From positions 15,794,286 to 15,858,285 of the forward strand of contig NC_051453.1 in assembly GCF_001649575.2 (NCBI RefSeq): a stretch of 64,000 nucleotides of DNA, written 5' to 3'. The notes under the pieces are model-generated. The model ran no database searches. It saw only the letters and a list, made by a program, of their open reading frames with translations, and had not been told where the DNA came from. The translations under genes and the position numbers were made by a program. Below, in pieces: positions 23,601 through 34,300 of this stretch. Numbering within the stretch: position 1 is the stretch's first letter; each line of letters opens with the position of its first letter. The stretch comes from Kryptolebias marmoratus. Its lineage: Eukaryota; Chordata; Actinopteri; Cyprinodontiformes; Rivulidae.

Positions 23601-25925
23601 CCAAGCTGCTGACCGATAATGATAATTACCTGATAATTTATTTTCTAATTTTAGTCTCATAAATGGATTTGAAACAGAAAAGCTCCAGTGCTGGACACAG
23701 CAGGTTTTGCTGCATTGAATAAGATGAGATGTAATGTTGGCAGTGGTCGTATCACTGAGCTAAAACCAGCAGAAAGTGTCTACAGGGAGGAAGATTTTAC
23801 ACCCCAGAGAGGCTCTGTTGGAGCTGCCCTGCAGACGGGGCGACACGTTAAATCTTCTGACCTGCACCGCCCTGTAACTGCAAATAAGTCAAAAACGGAG
23901 AATAAATCACAAAAAAACCCAAAAACATTTTAAATTTCCTTTAAAATTGTCAAAATAGTTTAAAAAACGCACAGAACGAAACAAAACACAGCAAGCTGAG
24001 CTGTTAAGTAATTCACGTTGCGTATTAGGAGGATCTACTTTGTGGGACGGATGATTTTTTTTTTCCACCCCGTCTTTATGGACCGGCCGTGCCTGATACG
24101 GTTATTAAAATTTAAACCCGAATAGGACAGCGACTACCATCGGTCATTACGTGCAAGTGGAAGGAACATTTCCAACATGATTGAACCTTCGGTTTTGGCA
24201 AACCTCTTTTCAAAATGACACTCTAGGCTAGCTTCAGTGGAAACCACACCAGTTTTATTACATTTATAGTCTGGACTTTGTAATCTGCATACGGAACAAG
24301 GCCAGGGGGAGTAGGTATGTTACTCCTAAAACAAAATGGTGTTAGGAGTAAAACACTGAGTATCTAGTCTGTCACTTGAGCATTAAGGAAACAGAGTGAA
24401 CCGCGATTTTAGAACTTTGAAAATGAGTCACGATTTCTCGTTTCTCTTCAGATATGGTTTCTGTGGCATGATAGCAACGGAGAAATCCAGTCACCATAAT
24501 GATGTTTTCTTGCGTCATAGAAAACTAGCTCTTGAGCAGATTCGAGGACGTCACCCGTGCACCTCAGTCCCGACAGCGTATGCGGTTGTGATGTTTCTCT
24601 ACTATCTTGAAATGAATAATGAATAATAAAGTAACGAGAATAAAATATGGCTGAATCTTTTGAGTTGTTTGTCACTTTAGATGTTAGAGTCTTGTCGTAA
24701 CATTTTCCCGTTCAATATTGGAGCTTATAGTCGTGAGTTTACTGGAGCTGTTTATCATTTTACTGCAGTTCTTGTGTGAAGATGGCAGGCGATACGCATG
24801 CCTTCAAGGAATGCTTGTTTCATTCATTTGTATTTATGTCTCTCTCTCTCCGTGTGTGCTGTCGTAGGGCCAACTGTATGCTGGTTCTGAATTTGGTGTG
24901 GTTCAGATGCCGGTCAGTAACTGCAGCCGAAGCGAGTCGTGTGAGGACTGCGTCCTGTCCAGGGATCCTTACTGCGCCTGGGACTCGTCCTCTGCACGGT
25001 GCTCCTCCGTCAGCAGTCTGTCTCCTGAAGCTGCGATCCAGAGCCTGAAGGAGGGAAACGTGACACTGTGTCCTCCACCAGGTGAACCTATTTGCACCAT
25101 GTTGCAGGAATTATCACTGGAAAGACGTTCTAAACAAGCCCGAGCAGGGATGCTGGGTTAATCTTGTGTCTGTGTGTATGTACAGATCCAGGAGCAGTTG
25201 TCAACTTTGCCCTCGTTCCGGGAAACACCATCCAGCTGCCTTGCCAGCTTCACTCCAACCTGGCGTGTTTACACTGGAGGTTCTCCGACCAGCCGGTTCG
25301 TTCGAACAATAAATACTACATCTACAGCGGTGGCCTCCTCATCCTGAACGCGTCCGAATCAGACGCTGGCTTGTATGCCTGCGACTCCGTCGAGCAGATA
25401 AACAGCCGAACGTACAACCGCACCGTGGTGGTTTATCATTTACGGCTCTCCCCTGACCCGGAAGTGGCGGTCAGCCCCACTCCCGGCACAACAGCGACAA
25501 AAAGCTCAGTTCAGACTCTGAACCCGGCTGTGACGGTGACGGTGCCGGGCCCGGAAGGCGAGGAGCCACCGCTCCCCGAGAACCAAAGCGACACGAACAG
25601 GGTGAGCCGCCTGGAGGTGGCCGTGTCTCTGCTGACGCTGCTCTGCCTCTCCCTGATAGGCGTCCTGCTTTGGATCTGGTGTCGGGGGCACTGGAAATGT
25701 TTCAAACTTACAAAAAGCTCCAAGAGCGCCGAGGGGAGAAAGCACACCCAGAACAGGACTTCGGAGATTAAACTCCTGGGCCCCGAGTCAGAGAAACCTT
25801 GCAGTGCCAATAACAATCACTGCGCCATTGACTTCAAAGGGAACGGGGAGTACCACTTCCCGCCGAGGGCCAACATCTCAAGTCTGAGCGGTCTGGGATA
25901 CATACATGATGAGTCAGAGATCTGA
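14629..25925 (+). CDS. sema4e: Class 4 semaphorin, sema4e-like
   Basis: Thirteen coding exons: 14629-14737, 15563-15705, 19055-19117, 19428-19526, 19842-19941, 20220-20330, 20455-20606, 20713-20885, 21886-22042, 22142-22364, 22562-22677, 24868-25081, 25186-25925. Phases agree throughout, giving 799 residues. Order: signal peptide (1 to ~24), sema propeller (~35-495) with landmarks [26 protein letters not shown] and PRPGACIN, cysteine-rich PSI module from Cys501 ([14 protein letters not shown]), one Ig domain (Cys573-Cys619, Trp584), stalk, transmembrane helix (~698-718), 80-residue tail. PSI + Ig + TM without thrombospondin repeats is the class 4 layout. Class 4 semaphorins are membrane ligands for plexins in axon guidance and immune contacts. 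The tail ends ESEI, a class I PDZ-type terminus. Assignment to the fish-retained sema4e paralogue rests on locus context and is about 60% sure; class 4 is secure. Confidence 0.93.
15075..15330 (-). repeat. TAGC-rich degenerate minisatellite, inverted
   Basis: Repeated TTTTAGCT, TTTAGCTTCTAGCT and TTTTGCT units; its reverse complement matches the array at 13190-13835. It lies in the intron just downstream of the start-codon exon, so the two arrays flank that exon in opposite orientation. Confidence 0.75.
16200..16470 (+). repeat. Partial copy of the ~300-bp dispersed repeat
   Basis: Begins with the head motif AGCATGCCTTGAAGGAATGC, then GACGGACTCTCAGCTACTAC and CATTTTTGTGTTTGCTAATG, and ends with ATATTTTGCTAACAGGC. 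The block between GGCAGCC and the 3' end is shortened. It lies in the semaphorin intron between the exons at 15.6 and 19.1 kb. Confidence 0.75.
16990..17290 (-). repeat. Copy of the ~300-bp dispersed repeat (inverted)
   Basis: Carries GTCTGTTAGCAAAATATCTC, ATGTCCATCTACAACTGATT, a TTGATTCAAGGTGGCCGCC segment and TTTGGTGTGGTGGTAGTTGA, all in the reverse orientation relative to the 29.4 kb trimer. Confidence 0.8.
18150..18430 (+). repeat. TAGCTGAATTAGC minisatellite
   Basis: About fifteen degenerate units of the type TAGCTGAATTAGCATNAACA or TAGCTGAAACTATAGCTGAA. The core differs from the 13.2-kb array (GAA rather than AAA) but the TAGC palindrome-like motif is shared. It lies in the semaphorin intron ahead of the exon at 19055. 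Confidence 0.8.
21018..21836 (-). mobile_element. Internally deleted Tc1-like transposon inside a semaphorin intron
   Basis: The left end AACCCCTATTCTAAAAGAAA continues to GGTAGGACATTGTGTAAAATG. The right end is its inverted counterpart, TTTTACACAATGTTCCAACT to AGGGGT. Between them, several blocks match the antisense of Tc1-type transposase; a minus frame within 21641-21991 retains [13 protein letters not shown] and FQILFGNH. The copy is ~820 bases, short of a full element, with the transposase broken. It fills most of the 1-kb intron between exons 20713-20885 and 21886-22042 and ends ~50 bases before the acceptor. Confidence 0.85.
22678..24867. other. Semaphorin intron before the PSI exon
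   Basis: A 2.2-kb intron with T- and A-runs and no recognised exon. A short palindromic remnant of the ~300-bp repeat head, GCATGCCTTCAAGGAATGC, lies at about 24798-24816. Confidence 0.6.
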
Positions 25926-26715
25926 CTTCAGTCCGAGTTCTGCACCGGTGCAATAATACCCTTCATTTTAGGTGTACTGCTACTGAAAAATGGTTCTTTT
26001 TTTCCACTTTATAAAACCTATAAAATCCTAAAAGCACTGTCCTGCCAACACTGTCTAACATTTCCATCCTCCGACCAGGCAGCTGAGATTTTCTAGAAAA
26101 AAACCCAGACATTTATTGTGTTGAAAACTGTTCCAAACGACATGTTTTTATATCTCTATTTTTGTATTATTGTGAATACACTGTAAGTAAAAATATTGGG
26201 TACAGCCTTCTTTTTTAAAAAAAATAAATAAACAAAACTATTTATTTGTGGGGATTTTAACATCATCTTCAAATCGTTGTGATTCAAGCTTTGAGAATAC
26301 TATCCGTAGCGATCAGAGTAGCATTTTAACGTATTTCAATACTGATCCTGCTGTTTATTCATCACTCTGCCTGTCTTTGGTTGTGTTAATAATCCTACAC
26401 CAGCTCTGTTTTACGTCTCTGTTTGTGTTTAAAAATGGATATACCTCTGCTCTTAGCACTAAAATCGTGATATTAAAAAAACCCACTAGTTTACTCCAGT
26501 TTATGCTGTATCATCGATGTAACCTTGGCATTTTTTTTGGTGGGGGTACATAGCTATATTTCATATTTCAAGCTGTGTGTAGTTTTACTATAAAACAGAG
26601 ATGGAAAAAAAAAGTTGGGATTTAAAGGTGTAGGTGAACATTTCTGTCAGTGGATCATTTTGTTGGAACCTTTGGGAAACACTGCCTTGTTCGTAATAAA
26701 TCAGTGATTTAAGCT
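25926..26715 (+). other. Semaphorin 3' UTR with two poly(A) signal sites
   Basis: Non-coding, AT-rich sequence after the TGA at 25923-25925. Overlapping AATAAA hexamers lie at 26223-26232 and another AATAAA at 26695-26700, so short (~0.3 kb) and longer (~0.8 kb) 3' UTR forms are possible. Confidence 0.65.
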
Positions 26716-27846
26716 GAGAGTTTTTTTTTTTTTTTGATAGGTCTGGGTGGCAGAAATGATTTGTCCTTCACTCAGCTGCGGGTTTCCATGAAAGCGGAGC
26801 TGAACGTGATGAATCCAGGTTATTTGGGTTTGAGTGGAGGGAAAAGGACAAAACAAACTGGAGCTAATCGTACGAATGCTGAGTCAGCATTCAGTGTTTT
26901 GCAGCTTTCGGCTGAAGTTTTACCACTTTTTTTTGGTTTCTTTTAGCTTCTCTTCCTGTTTTGACTTGAAACGCTCGTTTTCAGCCTCCTCAACAAACTC
27001 ATTTACTCAGCATTTGCACGTTTACTGCATTTCGCAAGAAATCCAATTTCTCCGGTTTGTTTTAGTCCATACAAAGTTCATTGTAGGAACAAAACAAAAA
27101 TCTTTTATTTCTTTATTGACAACAGCAGCAACTCATCTTTCATCATCTAAAATAGCTGCTATAAATACTGCATGAATGAACAATTTACTTTTCTTTACAT
27201 ATATAAAAGATGACTGAAGATGAAAAAATGCAAATATCATACGTTACCAACATTAAAGCCTAAAATACAAAACAACGAAATATAGAGTACCGTTTCACAA
27301 CCGATATGATCATAAATTGTAAAATAGAGATAAGAGTTTTCCACAAAATATTCCAACACATTAACGAGTTGAGTTTAGCAAATATTACTGCTTAAATCAA
27401 TATTTAATAGAGAAGCATTTTGATTTTCTCATTTTTTTGGTATGGCAACGTCACATTTAGCTGTCATGAAAGCTAAATCTGATAAATGTTTCTAGATAAA
27501 GCTCTGTGCATGGGAATGCAGCAGGAAAAAGAGGGGACTTGGATTAAAGTCCAACAGAAACGCTCCTGAACAAAAAGGATTTAACATCAGGACAAAACCA
27601 TAAGCTGTAGATAGGACAGGAACAACATGTCTGATTATTTATCATCTTGAATAAATAATAATAATAATAATAATGTACTATAGTTTGAGAGACTTCTGAA
27701 CTGCAGTACTAGAGTACTTCCTGAAAAATACACTAACACTTGAGTAAACCTGTTTATTTGAGCTCAATATAGTTGTGAATATTTTTAAATCCAACCAAGG
27801 CTATCTTAAAATAAAATGAGAGACATCTGCAATGTGAATAAGAATA
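26716..27846. other. Spacer between the convergent semaphorin and scamp4 genes
   Basis: AT-rich, with no recognisable protein. It includes minus-strand AATAAA-type hexamers near 27100 (TTTATT on the plus strand), so part may be an extended scamp4 3' UTR. An (ATA)n tract lies at about 27650-27672. Confidence 0.4.
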
Positions 27847-27852
27847 TTTATT
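27847..27852 (-). terminator. Candidate scamp4 poly(A) signal
   Basis: TTTATT on the plus strand reads AATAAA on the minus strand, ~1.28 kb beyond the scamp4 stop. Other minus-strand hexamers occur further downstream near 27.1 kb, so the choice is tentative. Confidence 0.4.
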
Positions 27853-29130
27853 GAAATGCTGCAGGAATTAAAGATTAGTTTAACATGACCCCTTTACTTA
27901 ACAAATACAGAAAATCTGAAATATAACATTTGGCAGTTGGCCTTGAAGGGCACTTCTGTAACAAGAAATGATAAATTACTTGTCAAAACCAGAGGCAGGC
28001 ACGGTTTTTCGTTCTTTCTTTCTTTTTTGTTTTCGTTTTAAGCAGATTTACACTTTGCTTTGGCAGGCTAAAGAGTAGTGATTTCATTTCCCCGCGTACA
28101 AAACAGACACGTGTTGAAATGAGCCGAGTCATTTCCAGATTCGACTGCACCTAATCGGTCAGTGCATGCGGGACTTACATCGGCCTGTCTGTGTCTGCGG
28201 CGGCCGGTTTTACGTCTCTCAAGAGGCTTCATGCGAGCTCACTGCAATAATAAACACAAACATTCAGTCAACCTGTGAGAAAGCGAAAGAAACTGGAACA
28301 TTGGCGGCAAGTGGCAAACAGCAAAAATACCGAGGCGGAAAACGACACAATATCTAATTTGGCCGTGACTTTCTTCCACACCATAGCAATGGAAGAAGGT
28401 AAGTGTTTTGGCGCACCGGTGCTCAGTGAAGAAATCGAACAGGAGAGGTGCTTCACTGAAGCAAACGACCAGTGGTACAAAAACAAGCAGCTCCTGTTAG
28501 GGCAGGACGATTTTCTACATGCGAAATCTGCAGCAATAAGGCGCACTGCAAGAACTCAAAAGCAAGCGTGGAAGTATCAAAGATTTAAACTCAAGTCCTT
28601 CCAGTGTACACAAAGAAAATAACAACTCCAGGTACTGTATAAACGGTGCCGTTTGCAGACTGCCTTCTTGCAAAGGAAAAGAAATAAACCCTGTCGTTCG
28701 TCAGACGACAACACTTGGCATGCAGCTTTGTCAATTTCCACCAACAATATCATTCCTTTATAAAGGTCCGTAAGGCACACATTCTTTACACACTAATCAT
28801 TTAAGTGTTCACACTTTTTTAGGTTCTCAATTTGGTGTCTGCAATGCACTAAACCTTAAAAAAAAAAATAAATTTCTTCTTTGACACTATAATTATCAAC
28901 TTGATGTAAACAGAGCTGAAATGGAATGGCTTACTTTGACTGCAACTTTAAGAAGCTTTGGTAATTAAGACTTTTTACAGCCATCTCCTTTAATAAAAAA
29001 AAAAAGAAGCAAAGATATAACCACTAATTTTGTACTTAAAAAGGTGAAATGTAATAGTGTTTTGAAGTGCTCTTTGGAAATGTAGAAATATCCCAATCAT
29101 CTGTCTCCCCCTGGTGGCGGTTCTCGGCCA

Positions 29131-31319
29131 TCACCAGCGGCTGTTGTCGGGGTAACTGGGCACAGCAGCGGGGTACTCGGGCAAACTTGGACCCTGGGCC
29201 GTCTGAGCAACAGCGTTGAAGCCCGCTTCCCTCACCGGGGCACTCTTCCACAGTCCAGTGCTCCACTCCTCCTGAGCACGCTCCAGGCTGCCGCCGCCGC
29301 CTCGGTACATTCTGTGCACCTGCAGCGTGAACACAAAACCCAGATTTAGGAACTAGCATTCCTTGAAGGGTTGCGTATTGCTCGCTACCTTTCATGCCAG
29401 AGCTTTAGATCAGAGTAGGTGTTGTGAATGACTCTAGGCGTAAACCACGGCAAATCTTAGGTCTGTATCTGTCAAACTTACTGAGTTACAGCCATTTTTG
29501 TGTTGACTAATGTTGATTAGCTGTGGCGGCCATCTTGAATATGACGGACTCCAAAAGTTAATTGGTTGTAGATTTCCATCCAGACATTTCTTACTGAAAG
29601 TTTCATTAAAATACATCCTCTATTTAATGAAATATTTTGCTAACAGACAAGCAGAGCTGACTTCAAAAGTCATTGCAAAAGTTTTAAGCAAAGATCTCAC
29701 GCAAAACATAGTACTTGGAGTATGTGTTGTGACTGACTCTCAGCTACTACCACACCATATTTTACCTCAATATCTGTAAAACTGACTGAACTGCGGCCAT
29801 TTTTGTGTTTGCTGGGGTCAATTGGCTGTGGTGGCCATCTTGAATTGGACTGATTCCAAAAGTTAATCAGTTGTAGACGTACATCCAATCATTATTTCCT
29901 GAAAGTCTTAATAAAGTCTGTTCAGTGGTCCATGAGATATTTTGCTAACAGACAGAAAGTTTACTTCAACAGTTATTCGCAAAATTTTAAACAAAAATCT
30001 TGTGCAACCTGCTAGTGCTCAGAGTATTTGTTGGAGATCAGTCTCAGCTGCTACCACATCAGATTTTAGGTCAACATCTGTAAAACTGACTGAGTTAGAG
30101 CCATATTTGTGTTGGTCGCAGCAGCCATCTTGAATCAGGCTGACTCCTAAAGTTAGTTAGATGTAGGGGTACAATCAGTGAGGTGATTTGCTAACAAACA
30201 CACACTGTAGTAGCAAATGTTTTCAAGTGTCTGTGAGTAAATTAAATAAAAAAGCAGGATAAAATCTACGTTTGAAAGCACGTTTTCAGCTTCATGTGTC
30301 CACTCACCTTGATGAGAACCAGCGCCATTAAAGCGGTCACCGCAGTGAAGAGCAGAGCTGTGATTAGCATCACTATAGCCGAGCCCACATTGTAGCTGAA
30401 AAAGGCCACTGTGGCAATCCAGCCGCTTGGATGAGTTGGTGAGAATGAGATGGAAGCAGTACGAGTTAGTCAGACAGGGCACACACAGCAAGGCGGCTTC
30501 AATCCCAACATCTGATCAGCAGTGAAAACCGAGGCGCAGTGACAAACAGCATACAGGTCTTCGGATCACTCACCATCACACAACAAGAGCACGGGTGAAT
30601 CAGGAAATTATCAAAAAAAATTATACAGAGGTGAGAAGCATAAAAAACGTAAAGAAGTGACATTAAAAAGCTCAAATACGTGAGGGAAAAAAACTCTAGT
30701 TTGGTTGCAAAAACATACATTTGTAGGTGAATTTAAAAAAAAAAGGGGGGGAGCTTTGTTTGTGAAGTTAAGCCCGTCGCGCCCTACAGATGTCACACGG
30801 GTGCTGTTTGGGAAGAGGTGCAAAGAAGATGCGAGTGGAACAAGCGTGTCGCTGTTTCTGTGGAGTCCGGGGACTCATCACTCAGAGAAAATACAACAAT
30901 ATCACAAAACTGTTACAAGAAATCACTTCCCTTCAGAACTGCATGCAAGCGTATGTGATTTACGACAGGTCTGCAGGAAAAAAGTGGTTTCATTTTTTGC
31001 TATTCCACTTCATACACATCGTTTTTAGACAACTTAATTGTACGCTGCCTTGTTTTAAGCTGGATTTTTAAAAAGGTTTCGTCTTAGGAGTTTAGGCTCG
31101 ACGCATTCTGCAGCTCGGAACTGTCTAATTCCTGGGACTTTCACTTCTTTTGTAATAAACTGATGAAAAAAGAAAACAACAACAATACCCTGGGTCTTTC
31201 CCGCCTCCCTCATCTTTCCTGTCACGGCAAACACTTAACAGGAAGTGGAGAGCGGCGGGGCCCTCTGGTTTAAATTTAGATGTGATTTACTCAAGGTCAT
31301 GAGTTGCTTATTCCATTAT

Positions 31320-31373
<54 letters not shown>

Positions 31374-34300
31374 GGGGAGGGGGTTGTTTTGGAGATAACG
31401 AGGTGGTTGTGAGGCAATGGTGAGCGATTCCACCCAGTTCCACCCTTCAGCATCACTGATCCAGAAGTACTGCATTCACCGGTGATGTGTTCACTCTCCT
31501 GGTTTCTGATGTATTCATTTCTTTTTATCATGAGAAACCAATCTATCTAGGTCAAATTAACTAAACATACCAACCCATGAGCTAAGGAAGCCTTTCCTTG
31601 AAATCCTGACATATTTAATCATTATCGCAACAAAACGAGTGCTGAGATAATGACATAAACAACCTATTATTTTGAGGTAATGTTATAAAGACACACTTCT
31701 AAGCATGTCCTCTCTCAGCTTCCGCACGACACGAATCTTCCAGGCTTCACTGTTTTCTAAGAGAGCCGAGAGGCTAAGATTTTCAATCTGCTAAAGTGGT
31801 CCTATCAGTCCCTCCAGGATTTCGTGGGCACTTTTTGTGATTGTTGCGGGCTAAAATGCCTGATTTTGCGGGGCATTTTCCTAAAAGTTGCGATTTTTTT
31901 TAAAAACTAAAATCAATAAAAAACTACAACTTTTAATATATAAACCAAAAATACTTCCTAGTTTTGTAAGATAATTACCAACAAACATTGACATTCTCAA
32001 ACGGTGCTTTATTTGAGAACTTTGATAGCTTCTAAACTGACATTCATGACCATTTCTGGATTGTCCCTGGTCTGCAGCTCTCCTCATGTTTTGCAGACAC
32101 AAAGTGTTTGTCGATGCGTTTATGTTCCATGATTACACTGCAGGTCGTGCAAAACAGCTTCCCACCCACTCTCGTGCAGCTGGACAGGAAACTGGTTTGC
32201 TGAAATCTTTGTGGGCAAATGTGAAGCTTTGGCTTCGGTCGCTGCTCCTGCACGCTCCCGGCATTCTGATGTTAACAGGAAGTGACGTTGCATGTCTTCT
32301 TCGGGAGTTATTTGGGGTTATTTTGTATTCCACACTACACAAACCCACAAAGAAGAGACTAGACTGCAGAAATGGTGGCGAATCACTTTAGAAACAATAA
32401 AATATTGGGTTCAAGTTCCGGGAAAGTTGCAGTGTTTTGGGCAAAGTTGCAAAAAGTTGCGATTTCGCGGGCTTTGCTTGATTTTGTGTTAACAGTTGAG
32501 ATCGCAACATCGCGAAATCCTGGACGGTCTGTCCTATGTTAGAGAGCTCAGTTACTCTGTGTTTTACCAAAGTCACTGACGAAAATAAAACAAACCAATA
32601 CTGAAAAACACCGGCGACCAGCTTTAAATAGCTCCTCGCCTCCATATTTCTCCTGTGTTTACGTTCAACATCGAAGAGGATGATGGCACAACAAAACCTG
32701 GTGGGTGGACGTCAGCCGAGCACAGCTGAATACGAGCCGTAACGCAACGCTGGGCTCTAAAAGGTTGTTTTTTTTTGTTTCATGACTAACGAAAAGCAGA
32801 TTTTTCTTGCTACCCCGTTGTCAAAAGCCCTGATAAAGAAAAAAAACCCCGGATATTAACGCTTTCAAGTCTAGATTGGCTCCAACTCACCACGTTCCCC
32901 AACCTGAGATGCCTATGCTCTGGATGAGAGCCAAGACACACTGAAGGAAGAAGATGAAGAAGAAGGCCATGAAGTTGAAGGAACTATCAGCCCTGTGGAG
33001 AACGTGGAGAGAAAAAAAAGGGAGGATGAGAAAAAAAACAAAGCAGCAGAACGCAAAGTTGCTCTATTTTTGTTGCGACGTCGACGCCGACAATACGAGG
33101 AACAGAAAAGCTTCAAATGTTATCGGCAACAGAAAACAGAAAACAAGGAGCTCCTTTAATTTAACACAGAATGACCACTTTCCAAACTCATCAACAGATC
33201 AGCAGTTTCTTTGTTCCCTTTCTAATCACTCAACAAAACTCACAGCTGATGACTGAAACTACCTGCTATGGAAATAACAATAAAAACATCACAGAATAAC
33301 AACAAAAGGGCTTCTGTATAATCATATAATTCTGAATAATTCATTCATCAGATAGCCAAATCATGCTTTTGTATTTTGTGTATTTATATTATTTTTTCAT
33401 GCAGTTTGCACCTGCAATGTAAAAAAGAAAAAAAAATCCTTTGTGATGTTGAAAACGAGCTGTCGATCAATTTTACTTTAAGAAAAAAAAAACAGCATTT
33501 GAACGTTTCAAAATGACCTGGATTCCTGTTTTTCAATCTGGACTGAGTCACACGTGGACAAACTTAACGCGCACCCAGTTAAACAACCAAACCCCCTTAG
33601 AAACCGACTCCGTTTTAAGCTGCGGCGTGCGGAAACGGGCTCGGTGTTCGGTGAGAACGTCGGAAAGCTTCGATCACAGGGTTGTTTGGGTTTGGCCCCA
33701 TCCTAAAGATGTGTGGCGTGAAGGATTTTCTGCCAGTCGTTTCAAAAATGTTCCCAGTGGATCGGCTTTCTGATGAAGCCAGGGTGCAAAAAAAAAAAAA
33801 AATCAGTAAGCGATGACTGAAGCATGCATATGTCTTCTAACGGCTTTAAAAAGCAAACAGGTGTTCCGCAGGGGTGCGATCCCGGTCCTGTGTATTTAGC
33901 GACTCGACGCTTCTTTGCTTACTTGGTCACGTCAAACCGCACAAACCTGTCTTCCTGGAAGAGGAAGAGAAATTTAAAAATGGTCACCTCTGATTCACCA
34001 CATATTATTAATAATTCCACACCTAAAGGCTGAAGTGACGTTTGCTGATTCACCCAGGCATAGCTAAACACTTATTTTCTCAGTCACGGGGCTAAAACAG
34101 ACAGATGTGAACTACTTTACAACACATGGTTTAAAGCTCTATTTGACATGGGTTTAATTTGTGTTATTGTTTTACGCTCTTTCATCATTTATAGCAAAAC
34201 ATTAGTTATAGTTTAAAGTTGTGTGGCAGCACATGGACATAATAATACTTAATGAGAGCGTGACAATTCTCATCCCCCGTTTTTGTACTTCAGCAACAAG

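Noticed and set aside
32044..32253. Host zinc-finger gene resembling CGGBP1
   Set aside because: The frame sits wholly between transposon ends and target duplications and lacks the rest of CGGBP1, so it is treated as a transposon remnant.
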